The notes below the pieces were generated by a model, which made no database searches, was not told where the DNA came from, and saw only the letters and a list, made by a program, of their open reading frames with translations. Shown one piece after another: positions 60,780 to 64,000 of a stretch of 64,000 nucleotides of DNA. The DNA lies in NCBI RefSeq assembly GCF_022836495.1, contig NZ_BQXM01000003.1:127843-191842 (forward strand), in the 5' to 3' direction. The first letter of the stretch is position 1. Each line of letters starts with the position of its first letter. Origin of the DNA: Desulforhabdus sp. TSK (GTDB lineage Bacteria; Desulfobacterota; Syntrophobacteria; Syntrophobacterales; Syntrophobacteraceae). Position numbers and translations under genes: made by a program.

Positions 60780-61667
60780 TTATATGTTCAATAACCTTTT
60801 CCAAAAAAACTGAATCGATCCGTGATTGACATGAGGGCAAGTCTTCTCGATTCTCCCGGCGACATGCGATATGGCCATGGAAGCTGGAGAGTCGGGAAAA
60901 AGACCCAGGAGAGGACTCTGATGCAATACCGCTTTGGGAATATTCGGATCGTAGGGAACGCTCCCGAGATAATCGAGAGAAAGGCCATCCAGGAAATGCT
61001 CCGCCACTTTGCTGATATTCCCGAAGATCACCTTACCCGCCCGTTCGCTTTCCACGCCGTTGGCGAGCACCTTGAAATAACGCTCTCCGTGCCGGACAAA
61101 GAGCACTTTGATGAGGGCATAGGCATCGGTGAGGGAGGTCGGCTCGGGGGTCACCACGATGATGCGCTCCTGAGCCGCCAGGTTGAAGTAGAGAACCGTA
61201 TCGGAAATACCCGCCGCCGTATCGATGAGGAGAACGTCGATTTCTGCTTCGACGTCCTCCAGCATTTGGAGGAAGAGCAGCTTCTGCTCATCGGTCAACT
61301 GCGTCAGTTGCTGCACACCTGAAGAAGCGGGCATGATACGAATATTGCCCGGCCCCTGCACCAGGACCTCTCTGAATTTTTTAGCACCGGACAGGACATG
61401 GCTGACATTGAATTTTGGCGTTAAGCCAAGCAGGAGGTCGATATTGGCCAGACCGAGATCGGCATCCAGGATGAGCACCTTTTTCCCCATCCGATCGAAC
61501 GCAAGTGCCAGGTTGACGACGATATTGCTTTTCCCAACCCCTCCCTTTCCGCTGCTGACCGTCATCACCCGTATGGAATGATTTCGAGTCGACAGCGGCC
61601 GGGTGGAAGAGCTCTCCCAATGATCCTGTTGATCTTGCTTGCGGCGCAGTCCCAATGCCTGATCCAT
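60780..61667 (-). CDS. flhG: MinD-like flagellar number regulator FlhG
   Basis: ParA/MinD ATPase that controls flagellar number and works with FlhF. About 295 residues from ATG 61667, two bases after the flhF stop, with AAGGAATAGC before it. Deviant Walker A MTVSSGKGGVGKSNIVVNLA, ADLGLANIDLLLGL and LLIDTAAGISDTV. The N-terminal DQALGLRRKQ matches the FlhF-activating DQAxxLR motif. Confidence 0.95.
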   Translation of the reverse strand: MDQALGLRRKQDQQDHWESSSTRPLSTRNHSIRVMTVSSGKGGVGKSNIVVNLALAFDRMGKKVLILDADLGLANIDLLLGLTPKFNVSHVLSGAKKFREVLVQGPGNIRIMPASSGVQQLTQLTDEQKLLFLQMLEDVEAEIDVLLIDTAAGISDTVLYFNLAAQERIIVVTPEPTSLTDAYALIKVLFVRHGERYFKVLANGVESERAGKVIFGNISKVAEHFLDGLSLDYLGSVPYDPNIPKAVLHQSPLLGLFPDSPASMAISHVAGRIEKTCPHVNHGSIQFFWKRLLNI

Positions 61668-61668
61668 G

Positions 61669-62772
61669 CTATTCCTTTCCATTCTGGCCTTTTCTCGCAG
61701 GGAAGAGAAACGTGAGCAGCCGCTTGGGAGTGGCCACCTCAATGTCTTCGGGGACCTGTTGCCCTGTCCCCAGATAGGAGATGGGATGGGGGAAGCGAAG
61801 AAGTTGATTGACCATGGACCCAATGCTGAGGGTTTCGTCGATCTTGGTGAATATCAGGCTGTGAATATTCATCGGGTCGAAATGAAGGATCGTCTGCTTC
61901 AGATCTCCATCCTTTACGGTGGCGCTGAGTACGAGAAAATGATGGATCTCGTCCATCCCCTCAAAGACCGCCTGGAGATCTTTAATATGCTCCCGGTTGA
62001 TGAAATTCTTGCCGCTGGTGTCGATCAGCAGTACATCGTGCCCATCGAACTGATTTCTGGCTTTTCGCAGTTCACTGTGGCTTTGCACCACGGTGAAGGG
62101 AACATCGAGAATCTCGGCATAGGTGCTGAGCTGGTTGACCGCTCCGATGCGATACGTATCCACGGAAATGATCCCCACTTCCAGCTTCCGCTTGATTTTG
62201 AGGTAGGCGGCGAGTTTTGCCAGACTCGTGGTTTTGCCCACTCCGGTGGGCCCCACAAAAGTGAAGGTCAGGGGGAAATCCCGCATGGATGCGACCGCAT
62301 CGAAGGGGCGGGAGAAATTGATCTTCTCCAGAAGCCGTCTGCAGAATTCCTCCATGACCTTCGGCTTGTCCAGGACTTCCCCGTTCATATCGTTGAGAAC
62401 ACGTTTCAAAAGCACGTAACAATGCTTTTCATCCAAACCGCGGAGGATGAGGCTGTGGTAGACTTCCGCGAGAGGTTGATGCATCTGCAGCTTGGAAAAA
62501 TAGTCCTTGGAGGAAATGAGCATGGACAGGAAGCTTTTGATTTCCTGGATATCGTTTCTTGCCTGAAGATCCAGTCCCGGAACCGGAGCTGCAGTCGAAA
62601 GGGTGGTGTCTTCGTTCTGGGACTCGATGGCGGCCGTCACTTCCACAAGGGTCTCTGTGGGAGAAAGGGTCACCTTCTTGTTTCCAAGGATGAGCGCATC
62701 CGCCCCCAGCTCCCTGCGGACCTGAGCCAGAGCTTCGTTGACCGTGGCTGCTTTGAAGGTTCTAATTTGCAT
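61669..62772 (-). CDS. flhF: SRP-like GTPase FlhF
   Basis: Positions flagella at the pole. 367 residues: N-terminal MQIRTFKAATVNEALAQVRR, then the NG domain with [48 protein letters not shown] and FTKIDETLSIGSMVNQL. DTSGKN replaces the more usual DTAGR. Overlaps the end of flhA by 11 bases. Confidence 0.96.
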   Translation of the reverse strand: MQIRTFKAATVNEALAQVRRELGADALILGNKKVTLSPTETLVEVTAAIESQNEDTTLSTAAPVPGLDLQARNDIQEIKSFLSMLISSKDYFSKLQMHQPLAEVYHSLILRGLDEKHCYVLLKRVLNDMNGEVLDKPKVMEEFCRRLLEKINFSRPFDAVASMRDFPLTFTFVGPTGVGKTTSLAKLAAYLKIKRKLEVGIISVDTYRIGAVNQLSTYAEILDVPFTVVQSHSELRKARNQFDGHDVLLIDTSGKNFINREHIKDLQAVFEGMDEIHHFLVLSATVKDGDLKQTILHFDPMNIHSLIFTKIDETLSIGSMVNQLLRFPHPISYLGTGQQVPEDIEVATPKRLLTFLFPARKGQNGKE

Positions 62773-64000
62773 GCGTCAGCCTGATCATCCCTATGGATTG
62801 GATTTCCAAGTGCCCGCTCAATTCGTTGTGGCTGAGAACGACCACATCCGAGAGAAAACGCTCCAGCAGCTTCTTCAAATGTCGACGGACCATGGGAGAG
62901 CAAAGGATGACGGGATGGAATCCCATGGTGAGAACCTTTTTCACCTCCACCTGGACCGACTGAATGAGATATTTCAGGAAATCGGGCTCCAGGGCCAGGA
63001 AAGCTCCCTGATCGGTTTTTTGAAGGCTCCTGCCGACACGGTCTTCCAGTTCCTGCTGCAGTGTCAGGACCTTCAGCTTCCCATCGTCCGTCTCGTAGGG
63101 CTTGGTGATGGTGCGCGCCAGGGCTTGCCGCACATACTCCGTCAGAATTTCGGGATCCTTGATGATATTGGCGTGATCGGCCAGTGTTTCGCAAATGGTC
63201 TGAACATCCCGAATGGAAACCCGTTCGCGAATGAGGTTCTGCAGGACCTTTTGAATGCCTCCCACGGAAAGGACCTGGGGAACCAGCTCCTCCATCAGCT
63301 TCGGCTGGGATTCGGCCAGGTTATCCAGCAGTTTTTGGGTCGTCTGACGGCTCAGCAGCTCATCGGCATGCCTCTTGAACATTTCCGTCAAATGGGTTGC
63401 CGCAATGGTGGCAAGGTCGATGACCGTGTATCCCTTATTCACCGCCGTTTCGTATTCCTTCTCGGATATCCAGACGGCCGGCAGACCGAAGGTCGGGTCC
63501 TTCGTGGGAATACCTTTGATGTCCTGGAAATTATCCCCGGAACTGAGTGCGAGGTAGTGTCCCAGAACGAGCTCTCCCCGACCGATAACGTTTCCCTTGA
63601 GGAGAAGCCTGTATTCGGCAGGCTTCAATTGCAGGTTGTCGCGCACATGCAGGGCCGGGACGATGATGCCGTATTCCAGGGCCAGCTGCTGCCGAATGGC
63701 ACGGATGCGGGGCAGCAGGTCTCCCTTTTGAGACTCGTCCACCAGCGGGATCAAGCCATACCCCACTTCCAGTTCGAGGACATCCAGGGGAGGGGGAAGC
63801 TCGCTGAATTCAGAAGCGGCCCCGACAGGTTCGGGGACATCCCCCGTCTGAGCGGCGGGGGCCTCCGTCCTGGCCTGTTTCTTCAGCAGGCTGAGTCCAA
63901 GATACAATAGGCCGGTGCCGACCAGGAGGAGGGGAATTGCCGGAAATCCAGGAAGCAGAGCCAGAATGTAGAGCATGCCGCCGGCGATAATGAGTGGCTT
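62762..64000 (-). CDS. flhA: Flagellar export protein FlhA, C-terminal part
   Basis: Export-gate membrane protein; the frame is open to the right edge, so about 412 C-terminal residues are visible, the N-terminal membrane segments being outside. One hydrophobic pair remains (ILALLPGFPAIPLLLVG), followed by the cytoplasmic domain with LELEVGYGLIPLVD, IRAIRQQLALEYGIIVPALH, and AVWISEKEYE. Heads flhA-flhF-flhG-fliA. Confidence 0.96.
   Translation of the reverse strand, partial: KPLIIAGGMLYILALLPGFPAIPLLLVGTGLLYLGLSLLKKQARTEAPAAQTGDVPEPVGAASEFSELPPPLDVLELEVGYGLIPLVDESQKGDLLPRIRAIRQQLALEYGIIVPALHVRDNLQLKPAEYRLLLKGNVIGRGELVLGHYLALSSGDNFQDIKGIPTKDPTFGLPAVWISEKEYETAVNKGYTVIDLATIAATHLTEMFKRHADELLSRQTTQKLLDNLAESQPKLMEELVPQVLSVGGIQKVLQNLIRERVSIRDVQTICETLADHANIIKDPEILTEYVRQALARTITKPYETDDGKLKVLTLQQELEDRVGRSLQKTDQGAFLALEPDFLKYLIQSVQVEVKKVLTMGFHPVILCSPMVRRHLKKLLERFLSDVVVLSHNELSGHLEIQSIGMIRLTHAN

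Noticed and set aside
61666-62784. 372-codon plus-strand open frame
   Set aside because: Antisense shadow of flhF.

Overview
The window looks like a chromosomal segment of a motile, Gram-negative Desulfobacterota ("deltaproteobacterial") organism, most like the Syntrophobacter group. This placement is inferred from gene content: a dapF-dapA-dapB-dapL lysine cluster, sigma-54 and sigma-28 flagellar promoters, csrA next to fliW, and many two-component and HDOD/HD-GYP/GGDEF proteins. No taxonomic search was possible. There are no rRNA or tRNA genes, CRISPR arrays, complete insertion sequences or phage genes.

Layout. (1) 1-6559, plus strand: lysine/diaminopimelate synthesis by the aminotransferase route (dapF partial, dapA, dapB, dapL), folK, a small Cys-motif membrane protein, a transaldolase/fructose-6-phosphate aldolase, a lytic transglycosylase and pgsA. 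(2) 6748-16595, minus strand: a two-gene signalling pair (hybrid kinase with a degenerate ATPase domain, and a receiver-HD-GYP protein); carbamate kinase with a dehydrogenase and a COG2403-type NTPase; then clpS-clpA-aat, an N-degron proteolysis operon. (3) 16764-20822: aroC, a conserved unknown gene, an HDOD gene, and a membrane J-protein with three C-terminal repeats. (4) 21405-31480: csrA-fliW, a Uma2 remnant, flaG, an asparagine-synthetase-like gene, fliT-like, fliS, fliD, a large fliC with a long leader, and a lipoprotein. (5) 31582-46139: a response regulator and kinase, two unknown genes behind a sigma-54 promoter, then chemotaxis (cheR, cheD, cheY-like, split cheX, cheB, cheY, cheA, a CheZ fusion; cheW on the other strand), an orphan peptidoglycan hydrolase and a diguanylate cyclase. 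(6) 46770-64000: flgM behind a sigma-28 promoter, then on the minus strand flhA (partial)-flhF-flhG-fliA-two membrane genes, and from a sigma-54 promoter flgF-G-A-H-I-two MotB-like genes-flgJ-N-K-L.

How it fits together. The flagellar genes show a three-tier hierarchy: sigma-54 promoters (flgF operon, fliC leader, 33665 operon), FliA/sigma-28, and FlgM behind a sigma-28 site. The fliC leader also carries a hairpin and ribosome-binding site that match CsrA sites, while csrA-fliW lies 6-8 kb away, which suggests a CsrA-FliW-flagellin feedback loop. Chemotaxis here has an HPt-like/CheZ fusion and a CheA with an MshEN-like insert where P2 normally sits.

The intergenic regions carry several short palindromic elements with terminal inverted repeats. 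One 146-bp element occurs in two identical, oppositely oriented copies (24890-25035 and 46445-46590) that bracket most of the filament and chemotaxis block. The strongest candidates for something new are the HPt-CheZ fusion, the J-domain protein with triple repeats, the kinase lacking ATP-site residues, the MotB-like pair without MotA, and the unknown genes under flagellar promoters.
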